From Tetraselmis striata (taxonomy: Eukaryota; Chlorophyta; Chlorodendrophyceae; Chlorodendrales; Chlorodendraceae), in contig VCJN01003013.1 of assembly GCA_006384855.1 (NCBI GenBank), positions 1 to 64,000 of the forward strand: a DNA stretch of 64,000 bases, given 5' to 3'. Below the pieces are notes generated by a model, which saw nothing but the letters and a program-made list of their open reading frames with translations, was not told where the DNA came from and did no database searches. A program made the translations under genes and the position numbers. Below, one piece after another: positions 1 through 9,659 of the stretch. Numbering within the stretch: the first letter of the stretch is position 1; the number at the start of each line of letters is the position of its first letter.

Positions 1-89
1 CGGCGCTTCTTCACTGGCCTCTTCCGCTTCTTGTCATCCGTCAGTGTCTTCGCCACCCCGGGAGGCTGTGCCGTCGACGACGCCGCCAT
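1..89 (-). CDS. N-terminal fragment of an unknown basic protein, cut by the window edge
   Basis: An open frame on the minus strand starts at an ATG at 89 and runs off the left edge. The visible start is MAASSTAQPPGVAKTL, followed by a lysine/arginine-rich stretch (DDKKRKRPVKKR) that looks like a nuclear localisation signal. Too little is present to assign a family. It could also be relic coding sequence, because the neighbouring DNA is repeat-rich. Confidence 0.3.
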   Translation of the reverse strand, partial: MAASSTAQPPGVAKTLTDDKKRKRPVKKR

Positions 90-1100
90 GAGCTTCCTTA
101 CCTTGGCGTCGGGACGCCCCCTGTGCCCAGACGCCCACAACAAGCCACAATCGTTTCGCCTTTAAGCGGCTGAGGATGCGGCCTCCTCGGCCACCACGAG
201 TTGCGCCGCTGGCACTGTGGAAGCCTTGGCGTTGAGGTGGGCCTTACGGCGCTCCCGGACGAACCTGCGCGCGGCACAAGTTAGCCACGAGTGGGTGCGT
301 GCTAATGTGGAGGGTGGAGTGTTTTGTTGCGCGCCCACCTTGTCACGCGTTTCCTCATGGTTTTCTCGTCCTCCTCGATGCCGGCGGCGCGGACACGCGA
401 GACAACAAGGCTGGCCGCCCACTTTTGCCCGGGGGGCGAGGTCTGCCATGGCGCTGTGAGCGGTGAAGGGGGGGGGGGCGAGGTGGAGAAACTAACACCC
501 AGTCGACGACCGCCTTCCGCAGCAGTCAACGACACATCGGAGGCGAGGAGCAGCGCGCCACTACTATTTACATGCACGTATTGTCAAGAGCTAGTCGGTG
601 CGGCATTGTGTCGGTGTAATTTCGCAATGTTTATTGTTGAAGTAGCACGGCGTAATGAATACGCGGTTTCACCGAGTGAATCCGGGATAATATGTGCGGT
701 AGGGCGCGCGTATATGTGCGCGACGAATGTGCGCGCGCAGCGTTGTGCGGCGGTGTGCGGCGGTGTGCGGCGGTGTGCACCGATGTTAATATAGTGTGAA
801 TATTATATCGGCCGTAGACGATCGGGTCTGGCAGCACCGCCCGTGCTTGTAAATAAGCGACAATGGATCACGTCATGCTCCGGTTGTACTCCTACACTTC
901 CTCCACTTTGGCGGGTGGGGGGGGGGGGGGGGCGGGGGGGTCCTGTCCTTATTACTTGCATCGGTGGACGTGCTGGATATGGAGGTCACCGGGCACATCG
1001 CGTGGTTTCGGAGCAGTTCATTCGCGCCTCCTCGTCTTGTTTGCAATCGTCGCCCTAATCCAATGCAGGGTGAGTAGCGGGACACTGTGCCCCCCCCCCC
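90..1100. other. Gene-poor GC-rich stretch with G-runs
   Basis: Several short open frames overlap in this stretch (one at 162-449 on the minus strand), but none is recognisable. It carries long G-runs near 470 and 917-938, a GTGCGGCG-type tandem near 745-775, and an isolated copy near 785-805 of the motif that borders the units of the downstream array. Confidence 0.4.
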
Positions 1101-2870
1101 CCCCCCCGGTTTATGTAAACAAATATCTAGCCGTGCATGCGCCGCAATCGGTACCCAATGAGCGGGGTATGTGACAGTGGTTTCGGAGCAGTGCAAGCAT
1201 TCCGTGCGTGCGCACAAGCACGTACGACTGGGAATGAGGCGGGGGTTGCGGATGGAGTGCATTGGCGGTGCATAGAATAGCGTGTTGCTGGGGTTTTGGC
1301 TGCATCATACGCCGTATTCCCACCCATCCGGCACGGAATGTCCGGTTTTCACACATTTATGTGTTAATATAGTGTGAATATTACGCGTCTTTTACGCCGG
1401 GTGGATGGGCATCCGGCGTCCGATGCACCCCAATTATTTGCAGCACTCTACTCTACACACCCCCAACGCACTCCGCAAGCCCCGCCTCCATCCGCGTCGG
1501 AACCGATAGTAAGTGTTGTTGTGTGCGCACATCGTGACAACATTACACGGTGGCAATTGCAATTAGCGGTGGATAATGTGAAGGCGTTTTCGAAATCGAC
1601 AGAGAATGAGGCGGTGCTGGCGGAGTGCATTGGCGGTGCATAGAATAGCGTGTTGCTGGGGTTTTGGCTGCATCGGACGCCGTATTCCCACCCATCCGGC
1701 ACGGAATGTCCGGTTTTCACACATTTGTGTGTTAATATAGTGTGAATATTACGCGTCTTTTACGCCGGGTGGATGGGCATCCGGCGTCCGATGCACCCCA
1801 ATTATTTGCAGCACGCTAGTCTGTGCACCGCCAGTGCACTCCGCAAGCCCCGCCTCCATCCGCGTCGGAACCGGTAGTAAGTGTTGCTGTGTGCGCACAT
1901 CGTGACATTACACGGTGGCAATTGCAATTATTAGCGGTGGATAATAATGTGAAGGCGTTTTCGAAATCGACAGAGAATGAGGCGGTGCTGGCGGAGTGCA
2001 TTGGCGGTGCATAGAATAGCGTGTTGCTGGGGTTTTGGCTGCATCGGACGCCGTATTCCCACCCATCCGGCACGGAATGTCCGGTTTTCACACATTTGTG
2101 TGTTAATATAGTGTGAATATTACGCGTCTTTTACGCCGGGTGGATGGGCATCCGGGTTTTAGGGTTTTGCCGGCCTATTTATAGTCGCTGGTTTCCGTCA
2201 TTCCGTGCGCTGCGTATTGATTCCAATTCCCGGCACTTGTGCTGCGTGTAACTACTATACTAATACTATAATCGACGTGTGCGGTCCTAACCCGCGGCCC
2301 GTCGCTATTTTAGTAACACACAACTAACTACAGACAGGTTGCTAGCACCTTCGTCTGTCCGCAGCACAGTGATGTAATATTTATCTACTATTGTACTATT
2401 GTACTATGCACCCCAATTATTTGCAGCACGCTACTCTACGCACCGCCAGTGCACTCCGCAAGCCCCGCCTCCATCCGCGTCGGAACCGATAGTAAGTGTT
2501 GTTGTGTGCGCACATCGTGACAACATTACACGGTGGCAATTGCAATTAGCGGTGGATAATGTGAAGGCGTTTTCGAAATCGACAAATAATGAGGCGGTGC
2601 TGGCGGAGTGCATTGGCGGTGCATAGAATAGCGTGTTGCTGGGGTTTTGGCTGCATCGGACGCCGTATTCCCACCCATCCGGCACGGAATGTCCGGTTTT
2701 CACACATTTGCGTGTGAATATAGTGTGAATATTACGCGTCATTTACGCCGGGTGGATGGGCATCCGGCGTCCGATGCACCGCGAATCTCACCAACACGCT
2801 ACTCTACGCACCCCCAACGCACTCCGCCAGCCCCGCCTCTTTCCGCGCAAGTCCTACGTTCCATTGTATG
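1100..2870 (+). repeat. Tandem array of ~365-bp units
   Basis: A unit of about 365 bp recurs with starts near 1370, 1735 and 2105, and continues past 2715. Partial units lie before 1370 and after 2760. Each carries the landmarks GTTAATATAGTGTGAATATT, GGGTGGATGGGCATCCGG and GGTGCATAGAATAGCG. Units differ by substitutions and by small ATT/AAT duplications. The third unit is split by unrelated DNA at about 2152-2405. Each unit contains a short open frame, but its codons vary by indels as freely as the rest, so coding is not supported. Confidence 0.85.
2152..2405. repeat. Foreign ~250-bp segment inside the 365-bp array
   Basis: The third unit breaks off after GGCATCCGG and resumes at TGCACCCCAATTATTTG. 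A few unit bases are missing at the joint. The intervening DNA starts with GTTTTAGGGTTTTG, which resembles algal telomere repeat, and ends in short TACTATTG-type direct repeats. No open frame of note is present. It could be a small insertion or a filler left by break repair. Confidence 0.6.
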
Positions 2871-2919
2871 TATATACATACGTACATGTACTGCTCCGAA
2901 ACCAGCCCAAACTTAATGA

Positions 2920-3240
2920 GTGCACAAGTGTAAATGGGGGGGGGGGGGGGGGGGGGGGGGGGATGTGGCGGCGGGGCATCCACTCACACATACCCCGGCG
3001 ATGCATGACAGATATTACATGCCGTGGCGGGTCGGCGGGCCGACCCGGCGGGCCGACCCGGCGGGGGGAGGGGGGGGGGGGGGGGGGGGGCTACACGTGC
3101 GACAGTGTCGTTTCGTGGAGCAGTATATGTGCCCGGCCTCATTTATACCGCCCCCTACCTGCGCTGCATGGTCCACCCCTACGAATTACTTAGCACAAAC
3201 CGCCATTACTTAATAGGAACCTAGCACAGCCAGGCTTATA
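2920..3240. repeat. Two long G-runs and a GGGCCGACCCGGC duplication
   Basis: G-runs occupy about 2937-2962 and 3068-3090. Between and beside them, GGCGGGCCGACCC is repeated in tandem near 3032-3062. Nothing coding is seen. Confidence 0.6.
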
Positions 3241-3902
3241 TGCCCGCTTTGCCGATCAACTTCTACGCACTTCCCGTCCCTCAACCGCCGGACATGGGGG
3301 TTAAGCCGCCAGCCTCGGCAGTTGCTTAGCCAGACTTGGCATCCCGTACCGTGTCCATGGCTTCGCAGCTCTGCCGCCGGCACACGCCGAGTCCGGCGCT
3401 TGTTGCCGCCGGGTTGCGCACGCATGCACGCACGGTAACACGCCGCCGACGCCGCCACGCTTACTTCCACCACCTTCGCCAGCCGCAGCTTCGCACGCCG
3501 TTCCGCCGACATACGAAACGCACGAATCCCCCCCCCCCCCCCCCCCGCGTCATGTATAATATATTCGAGGCGACTATGCGGGGCGCAGCACACGCCGCGG
3601 CGTGGGTCGGCGGAGCGGCGGGCGGCGGGAGCCCTAATCGCCGGGCAGTATCGACACCCACACAGGCACCGCCTCTCACCTCCGACGCGGATGAACCGCC
3701 TCCCAAAGGAAACATGCCGGTTGGTGGTAAGCGCAGCAGGCGTGGGGTGCCGGCGCCGGTACTGGTGCGCCGGAGCTGTCGCGTCAGGAACCGCACCGCA
3801 TGTGGAGCAACACATGGCGGTGCCGGCCCCACCTATGTCTAGGGCCACCTCCTCACAGCACCCCGCCACGACGGCGTCGGCCACCGCCGACGGCGCCGTT
3901 GC

Positions 3903-4445
3903 GTGGGGGGGGACGCCCTGCCAGGCGACGATGATGCGCCTGCTGCGCCGCGTCAGGAGGCGGAGGAGGCCGTGGTCGAGGCGACTGATCGGGCTGAGGG
4001 GGTTGTTGAGGCGAGCGAGGCTGCGCTCGCGCCACCCGCCCCGCAGCCACCTGCGGGACATGCCGACTTGCTCGTCGCCATGTTGACCGGAGCACTACGA
4101 GCAGTGGCGGGAGGCGGCCCCATGCACTATCATGTGCGTGTCCTGGCCGGACGCCCGTCATGCGTGTACTGCGGCCAACGGACGGACTGGGAGTGTTGTT
4201 GCGACGGCACCCCGGCTTTGTGCGGCCCCAAGTACCCATGCATGGCGACCCATCAGCGGGCAGTCCCCTGCTCGACCACGGCCACGGTGAGGGCGGAGTT
4301 CCGCCATGTCAGGGACGCGTTCCACGACGCGACTCGCGCCGCCGTGTGTGAGGCTTCCGAGAAGGCACGCGCGGCTGGTAGGGTGCGCAGGGTGAGGCGG
4401 CGGACGGTCCAGGAGATGAAGGAGAGCGAGACATGCCGTCAGTGA
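3903..4445 (+). pseudogene. piggyBac-like transposase C-terminal fragment
   Basis: The open frame ends in a cysteine-rich segment, CVYCGQRTDWECCCDG followed by TPALCGPKYPCMATHQ, near residues 85-115 of 180. Spaced C-x2-C, C-x-C, LCGPK, C and H residues resemble the zinc-binding tail of piggyBac-family transposases. The downstream residues are basic (RRVRRRT). No DDE catalytic core is recognisable upstream, where the sequence is Ala/Pro/Glu-rich and overlapped by other open frames. The best reading is a tail fragment of a piggyBac-like DNA transposon. An unrelated zinc-binding protein remains possible. Confidence 0.35.
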
Positions 4446-4535
4446 GGTCGGGCGCAATGTCATTGGGTGGGGCACACGGACGTGTAACACTTGCACTTTG
4501 CGCGTATGGCTGGGTTACATCCAGGCGGTGTCACA

Positions 4536-6110
4536 CTATGCAACCGGAAAGGCTGCGTTGCTACTGCAAACGATGCTACGCCTCACTCGGTAGCAACCGC
4601 TGCCCCGCCCATCCCACTCGCCTTGGCGCCGCGCTGCCCCAGCCGCCGCGCCTTGGCGCCGCGCTGCCCCGGCCGCCGCGCCTTGGCGCCGCGCTGTCCC
4701 GGCCGCCGCGCCTTGGCGCCGCGCTGCCCCGGCCGCCGCGCCTTGGCGCCGCGCTGCCCCGGCCGCCGCGCCTTGGCGCCGCGCTGCCCCGGCCGCCGCG
4801 CCTTGGCGCCGCGCTGCCCCGGCCGCCGCGCCTTGGCGCCGCGCTGCCCCGGCCGCCGCGCCTTGGCGCCGCGCTGCCCCGGCCGCCGCGCCTTGGCGCC
4901 GCGCTGTCCCGGCCGCCGCGCCTTGGCGCCGCGCTGCCCCGGCCGCCGCGCCTTGGCGCCGCGCTGCCCCGGCCGCCGCGCCTTGGCGCCGCGCTGCCCC
5001 GGCCGCCGCGCCTTGGCGCCGCGCTGCCCCGGCCGCCGCGCCTTGGCGCCGCGCTGCCCCGGCCGCCGCGCCTTGGCGCCGCGCTGCCCCGGCCGCCGCG
5101 CCTTGGCGCCGCGCTGCCCCGGCCGCCGCGCCTTGGCGCCGCGCTGCCCCGGCCGCCGCGCCTTGGCGCCGCGCTGCCCCGGCCGCCGCGCCTTGGCGCC
5201 GCGCTGCCCCGGCCGCCGCGCCTTGGCGCCGCGCTGCCCCGGCCGCCGCGCCTTGGCGCCGCGCTGCCCCGGCCGCCGCGCCTTGGCGCCGCGCTGCCCC
5301 GGCCGCCGCGCCTTGGCGCCGCGCTGCCCCGGCCGCCGCGCCTTGGCGCCGCGCTGCCCCGGCCGCCGCGCCTTGGCGCCGCGCTGCCCCGGCCGCCGCG
5401 CCTTGGCGCCGCGCTGCCCCGGCCGCCGCGCCTTGGCGCCGCGCTGCCCCGGCCGCCGCGCCTTGGCGCCGCGCTGCCCCGGCTGCCGCGCCTTGGCGCC
5501 GCGCTGCCCCGGCCGCCGCGCCTTGGCGCCGTGCTGGGTATCGAGTCCTCCCCTCCCTGGTGAGCGCGTCCACCTGCGCCTTGCGCTCGGGGCCGTCCTC
5601 CTCCGTCACCACATTCTGCAACCCCCACCGCGTGACGAACCACGCAGATCCTTGCAGGCGCTTGTACATGTGCCCAAGCACCGCCAGTCGCGACACCGAA
5701 CGCACCACCGCTGGGGACGCGAGCTCCTTCTCGGTCATGATCGCCTTCACCCGGGCCTCCTCGAACAGCGGACCGGCGTTAAGAATGGAAAACGTTTCCA
5801 TGTGGTGCAAGCAGTCCTCCATGACCCAGCCGGACTGCACCGTCACCTTGCCTGACCCTGCAGTCATGGAGGGGAATGCCGTCACGCCCACGCCCACGCC
5901 CACGCCCGGGGGGTGGGGGGGGGGGGGGTTACCTTTCGACTTCTTAGACACCGCAAACGAAGGGCGCAACCTGCGCCCAAAGTTGCTGGGTATCGGGACT
6001 AAAGCATGGCGCCGGTCTTCCTGCTTCATAGCTCGGAATCCAATGTGGCCCTGCACGGTGACAAATTTCCTCCAGAAGTCCCTTTCCAAGTCAAGAAAAA
6101 CAGGTGGAAC
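4536..6110 (-). CDS. Unclassified gene (exon-like frames) running into the minisatellite
   Basis: On the minus strand a segment at about 5945-6100 reads ERDFWRKFVTVQGHIGFRAM and ends at a likely donor (KKSK then GTAACCCCC). A second segment, about 5590-5860, reads VTVQSGWVMEDCLHHMETFS and continues to EEDGPERKAQ without a stop. That frame then enters the 30-bp minisatellite as ARRQGAAAGA repeats and stops at 4536. FWRKF loosely recalls hAT transposases, but no catalytic motif is seen. The upstream zinc-finger/Tudor-like frame (6434-7009) has the same orientation and may belong to the same gene. Whether the repeat is translated is unknown. Confidence 0.35.
   Translation of the reverse strand, partial: VPPVFLDLERDFWRKFVTVQGHIGFRAMKQEDRRHALVPIPSNFGRRLRPSFAVSKKSKGNPPPPHPPGVGVGVGVTAFPSMTAGSGKVTVQSGWVMEDCLHHMETFSILNAGPLFEEARVKAIMTEKELASPAVVRSVSRLAVLGHMYKRLQGSAWFVTRWGLQNVVTEEDGPERKAQVDALTREGRTRYPARRQGAAAGAARRQGAAAGAARRQGAAAGAARRQGAAAGAARRQGAAAGAARRQGAAAGAARRQGAAAGAARRQGAAAGAARRQGAAAGAARRQGAAAGAARRQGAAAGAARRQGAAAGAARRQGAAAGAARRQGAAAGAARRQGAAAGAARRQGAAAGAARRQGAAAGAARRQGAAAGAARRQGAAAGAARRQGAAAGAARRQGAAAGTARRQGAAAGAARRQGAAAGAARRQGAAAGAARRQGAAAGAARRQGAAAGAARRQGAAAGAARRQGAAAGTARRQGAAAGAARRQGAAAGAARRQGEWDGRGSGCYRVRRSIVCSSNAAFPVA
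4617..5537. repeat. 30-bp GC-rich minisatellite, about 30 copies
   Basis: The unit CCTTGGCGCCGCGCTGCCCC plus GGCCGCCGCG (30 bp) repeats about thirty times with only a handful of single-base variants (near 4638, 4697, 4907, 5484 and 5532). Because 30 is a multiple of three, several frames stay open across the array. The minus strand reads ARRQGAAAGA repeats, and the plus strand reads RPPRLGAALP or PGRRALAPRC. The near-identity indicates recent expansion or homogenisation. Confidence 0.95.
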
Positions 6111-6433
6111 GGCGCGAGGGGGAAGAGGTTGACCATGCTGACATAGCCCAGGACCACATGCACATGGCACACGCCATGGCAGCCAGTGTTCTGCTTGGCC
6201 TCCGCCAGCCGGGTTGTGTTGAACGCACGCCGGGCAAGGTGCGTGATTCACTGGACACGTCATCGCCTTCATGGACGGTTACCAAGCGAGCCTCCCCGTC
6301 CGCATCCACAGGGGGGTGCTCCTGGGCAGCCGCCATAGCCTCCACAACCTGCCACGCCGACCGGGCGGGTGCGTGTGATTCCATACAACCGCAGTTGAGT
6401 GGTGCCACCAGCACGCAGGCCGGGCCCACTCAC

Positions 6434-7009
6434 CTCTGAACGCAGAAGGTCCACAATGTCACCGTCCTCGAAAACAGCGCGCCACTGGGTCGCCCCGCCG
6501 TAGTCCTCCAACACCCACTCGGTAACGACGCCGGTTATCACGCCGTAGTGCCATACTCCCCGGAACTTCTTGGCGATGACCTTCATGTAGAAGTCACCGG
6601 GATCGCCTTCCCGTATCACGCCCTCATTGGCAGCTTCCACGTCCGCCGGCGGCCACGCAGGCGCGTCGATGTCCATACCGTCTTCGCCAACGGGGTCCTC
6701 CCCCACATCCATCACATCGTCCTCCGAGACCGGCGCCGGCGGGCCGTTTCCGACGGCTGCAGCTACTCCTGCTGCCGCCCCTGCTGCTGTTGCTGTTGCT
6801 GCTGCCGCCCCTGCTGCTGCTGCTTGTAATAAGGCGGCCTTGCGGTGCAACTTAGCCGCACGCTTCAACGAGTGGCTACAGTTCGGGTATTTCCGGAAGT
6901 GCCGCTCTCGCGCCGTCCTTTCACTACTGCCCGTCACGATGCCGTGGCAGTGCTTGCATGTGTACACGCCATTCTTCGACACACTCGATATCCATCCCTC
7001 TCCCGGCAT
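6434..7009 (-). CDS. Zinc-finger plus Tudor-like domain protein, first exon
   Basis: The frame starts MPGEGWISSVSKNGVYTCKH at 7009. Residues about 18-45 carry C-x2-C followed by H-x6-C, resembling a BED-type or related DNA-binding finger. An alanine-rich spacer follows, encoded by GCC/GCA runs near 6765-6830, then an acidic stretch. Residues about 140-185 (VIAKKFRGVWHYGVITGVV, then WRAVFEDGDIVDLL) resemble the Tudor-like fold in which an FxGxxYxGxV strand is followed by YEDGD. The exon ends at a clean donor, GAG then GTGAGTGGG, at 6434. Genes of this make-up are often transposase-derived in algae. The downstream exons were not settled. Confidence 0.45.
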
Positions 7010-7550
7010 GCCTGCTGCCGCGCGCGCGCGGGGGGGGGGGGGGGGGGGGTGTTTGAGAGTTGGGGTGGATGTAGCTCACCACCGGCAGGGAGCACAAATG
7101 TGAGTGCGCGGCTGTCCGCGCTTGGTTCAGCGGTGAGCGGCGGTGACCGTGAGGCGACCCCGTACTTCATGCGCGTGCTGGGGCGTTACACAATCATCAG
7201 CAGTTAGGACGGCTGCACTAAAACGCGCACCTACGAACACCACCTACCGCCTACCACCTACCGTACCACCTACATCCGCCCACACCTCCGCCCGTCGTGC
7301 CGCACATCGCCGCACACCGCGGGGTCAGCGATGTGCAGCGATGTGCAGCGAGTACGTGCATCCGCCTGTACTTAGCCCGGGTACTCCGCGTCGGCGCGCG
7401 ACAGGCGAGCCCGCGTGGGCATATCAATTTGATGAAATTATCGAAACGAGAAATTCATATAGTACTTTACAGGTCGCGCGCCATAGTCGTCGCTACTCGG
7501 TATGAAATCCACGTCCCTCGTCCGTCCCGTATCGTCCCCGTATGTCGTCG
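7010..7550. other. Intergenic, G-run and CACC/TACC-rich stretch
   Basis: A G-run lies at about 7031-7049. The segment 7225-7345 is rich in CACCTACC and CGCACA-type short repeats, with GATGTGCAGC repeated near 7328-7350. No supported gene is seen. Confidence 0.4.
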
Positions 7551-7554
7551 TTCG

Positions 7555-8457
7555 TCACCAGTAGGGCACACTTGCGTCACACCAGAATCTCACAGTGGTA
7601 CCATGCACGCAAGCCGAGACCCGCTGCAACAGCCCCCGCCGTGTGCGCGACAGGTGACGGCGGAACTCAGCAGGTTGGCTGGCGACAAAGTTCCGAAGTG
7701 CCTGAACGGATTGACCACGAAGAAAGCAAGAGGTCGGGGCGGAAGGACCGCCAGGGAAGTTGCGCACAGCCAATAGCACCGCGAAGATGTAGACCACCGT
7801 CAAAGCGGACTTCCCGAGACGGCCGCGGTCCTCAACCACAAAAGGGTAGTACCGGTGAACACCCTGCACTGGGGCGGAAGACGCCCGGTCCGCTGCCAAC
7901 TTAGCATGCTCCGCCTCGGTCGCCGCGATTCCCGGGATGCACCAGCGGGGGTCGTTGCTCCAAGTGGGGGTCGTGGAGGACACGCACGCGAAGTCGATCA
8001 TGTAATCGCACGCCGCCCCCCCCCACCCCGCCAGCGTCAGGTCCGACGGCCGCGAGCGGTCCGCTGGGCGCAGCCCACTCGTCTCAAGGGTCAAGTCGCC
8101 GGCTCCCGAACGGTCCCGGTCAAGCACCGCCCCCGCATCAATTGCCACAGATGCCCACAGGTTCTTCAAAGCGGTATGCATGCGGTGCTTGTAGTTCGCT
8201 ACGGGGCATATGGGTAGATGATCCACGATGAAATCCGTAGCGCTCCGGTTCGAGCCATCCGTAGAGCGAAGCCATAAGGGATCAATACCACACGTGGGGC
8301 CAGGGCAAGTGACAAGCGCGGAACCTCCGCGCGGGCAAAGGCCCAGTACCCGCGCAGCGGCGGCCGAATAAGCAGCATGGGGAATCTTGCGGGCGGACTC
8401 GTGATCCGACTGGAAAAGCGATAGGGAGCCCGGCCCGCAAATAAGACGAGAATACAA
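7555..8457 (-). pseudogene. Retroelement 3' coding fragment with endonuclease-like domain
   Basis: The 300-residue minus-strand frame has an H-x4-CP-x5-H cluster near residue 85, then RPSDLTLAGWGGAACDYMID, then AEHAKLAADRA and FVVEDRGRLG. This order (Cys/His cluster, R-P-x-D, hydrophobic D-x-T/D, K, then G-rich tail) resembles the C-terminal PD-(D/E)XK-like domain that follows reverse transcriptase in restriction-like-endonuclease elements. No reverse transcriptase core is present in the window, so this is a 3' fragment. The element class is inferred, not proven. Confidence 0.4.
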
Positions 8458-8494
8458 GAATACGATAGTACGAGACAGTGGTACTTAGTGGTAG

Positions 8495-8665
8495 TCCGCG
8501 TAAGAGTTCGCGAGTCCTCGCGAATCCTTCGCGAATCCTCTCTTACCGTCAGCAACTCGCAAAGTATGCTTGCCAAAACCATAAGCTTGGCGAACGAGAA
8601 CTCGCGAGTGCTCGTTCGCATAAAGTTTGCGAAGTAAGTGTTCGCGAGCTATAACGCGAGCCCCG
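8495..8665. repeat. Cluster of TCGCGA palindromes
   Basis: TTCGCGA/TCGCGAA-type words recur here: TCGCGAGTCCTCGCGAATCC, CTTCGCGAATCC, AACTCGCGAGTGC, GTTCGCGAGC and several CTCGCAAAG or TTTGCGAAG variants. The cluster overlaps an open frame that shows no family resemblance. It may be a regulatory cluster or the degenerate subrepeats of a mobile element. Confidence 0.5.
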
Positions 8666-8669
8666 AACC

Positions 8670-9470
8670 TTGGTGGTATTAATGCGAGTTGGGGCAAGCC
8701 CCATCCCGCGGAGCAAAGCATTTCACGAGTGCGATTACACGTGCAACAGAAAAGGCAATGTGAGGGAGTACTAGGGACCTTCCGCAAAATGAAGTGGGAA
8801 CTCTTGTCCGGGACAATTTGTTTTGTTAACGTGGATGTAAGTTTTAAAAACTCCCCTCTAATTTTGACCTTGCGCACCCAAGGGTTCCACGGACGTCCAA
8901 TCGCGGACTGAAACGTCGTCGGGCCTCGGCGCCCTACCCGGCGTGTTGTGGCATGGGCCAATACGCTAGCGCCGCAGGGCGCCGTCGCCATTCCACAGCC
9001 CGCCGCCGGCCGCGCGAGACGCGGTACATCACGGCTGTACCGCAGGGCTGCCGAAGCCGTTTCGTGGTTTAGGGTTCCTTTGCGATGGTGAATAGCAAGC
9101 GTTACGAGCTGCCGGCGCAGGACCGGCGAGAGACGAAACGACTCGCCAAGGCCGTTGTGGTTGGCGCCGAGGCGCCATTCTTGTTCTCCAAGGTGGCGCG
9201 CACGCTCGCTAACGCCTCCACCGTCCAGTCATCGGACTCATCTAGTGGCAGTATTTATAGCATTATAGGATGTGGCCTCGCGAGGCGCAATGTGCCGAGA
9301 AGCTTCTCCAAGTTGTGGCCTGACTTGACGTGCAGCATAGGCAGCTTTTGAGCGGGCTGCGTGTTTACCCCGCCGTCGCTAGCGTCGGCGCGCTTGGGGC
9401 GGTCCGAGTGCCGGTATGATGCGTGGGCTCGTGCCCATTTTGCTTCTTCTCATGTTACTGCTTCCACCTC
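8670..9470. other. No recognised gene; one short open frame
   Basis: A plus-strand frame at 9085-9351 (MVNSKRYELPAQDRRETKRL at its start) has no recognised family. A telomere-like GGTTTAGGGTT lies at about 9066. Base composition varies abruptly, as in the relic-rich tracts elsewhere in the window. Confidence 0.3.
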
Positions 9471-9473
9471 GCA

Positions 9474-9547
9474 GTTGCTGTAGAGGACCTTTCTGATTGT
9501 CCTCTTTCTGGTGATTTCCTGATATCGCCTTCTGCTGCTAGCTCAAG
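9474..9547 (-). repeat. Fragment shared with the retroelement at 34.5 kb
   Basis: About 70 bases (from GTTGCTGTAGAGGACC to TCGCCTTCTGCTGCTAGCTC) match 34462-34531 with few differences and in the same orientation. At the 34.5-kb copy this stretch is the start of the endonuclease-domain frame, so this is likely a stray piece of the same family. Confidence 0.8.
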
Positions 9548-9659
9548 TACTTGTGGTACGGGTAGCATCATGCGGCCAGTACCAGTACCCCCCACCCCCG
9601 GGGCCCAGCGATCAGTAACCGCGCCGCCGATAGCTCTTCCAGTCTATTAGTAGGTTGGA

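Noticed and set aside
4433-5855. Long plus-strand open frames of 376 and 454 residues across the minisatellite
   Set aside because: They exist only because a 30-bp unit without stops keeps frames open. The flanking codons on this strand show no protein-like features.
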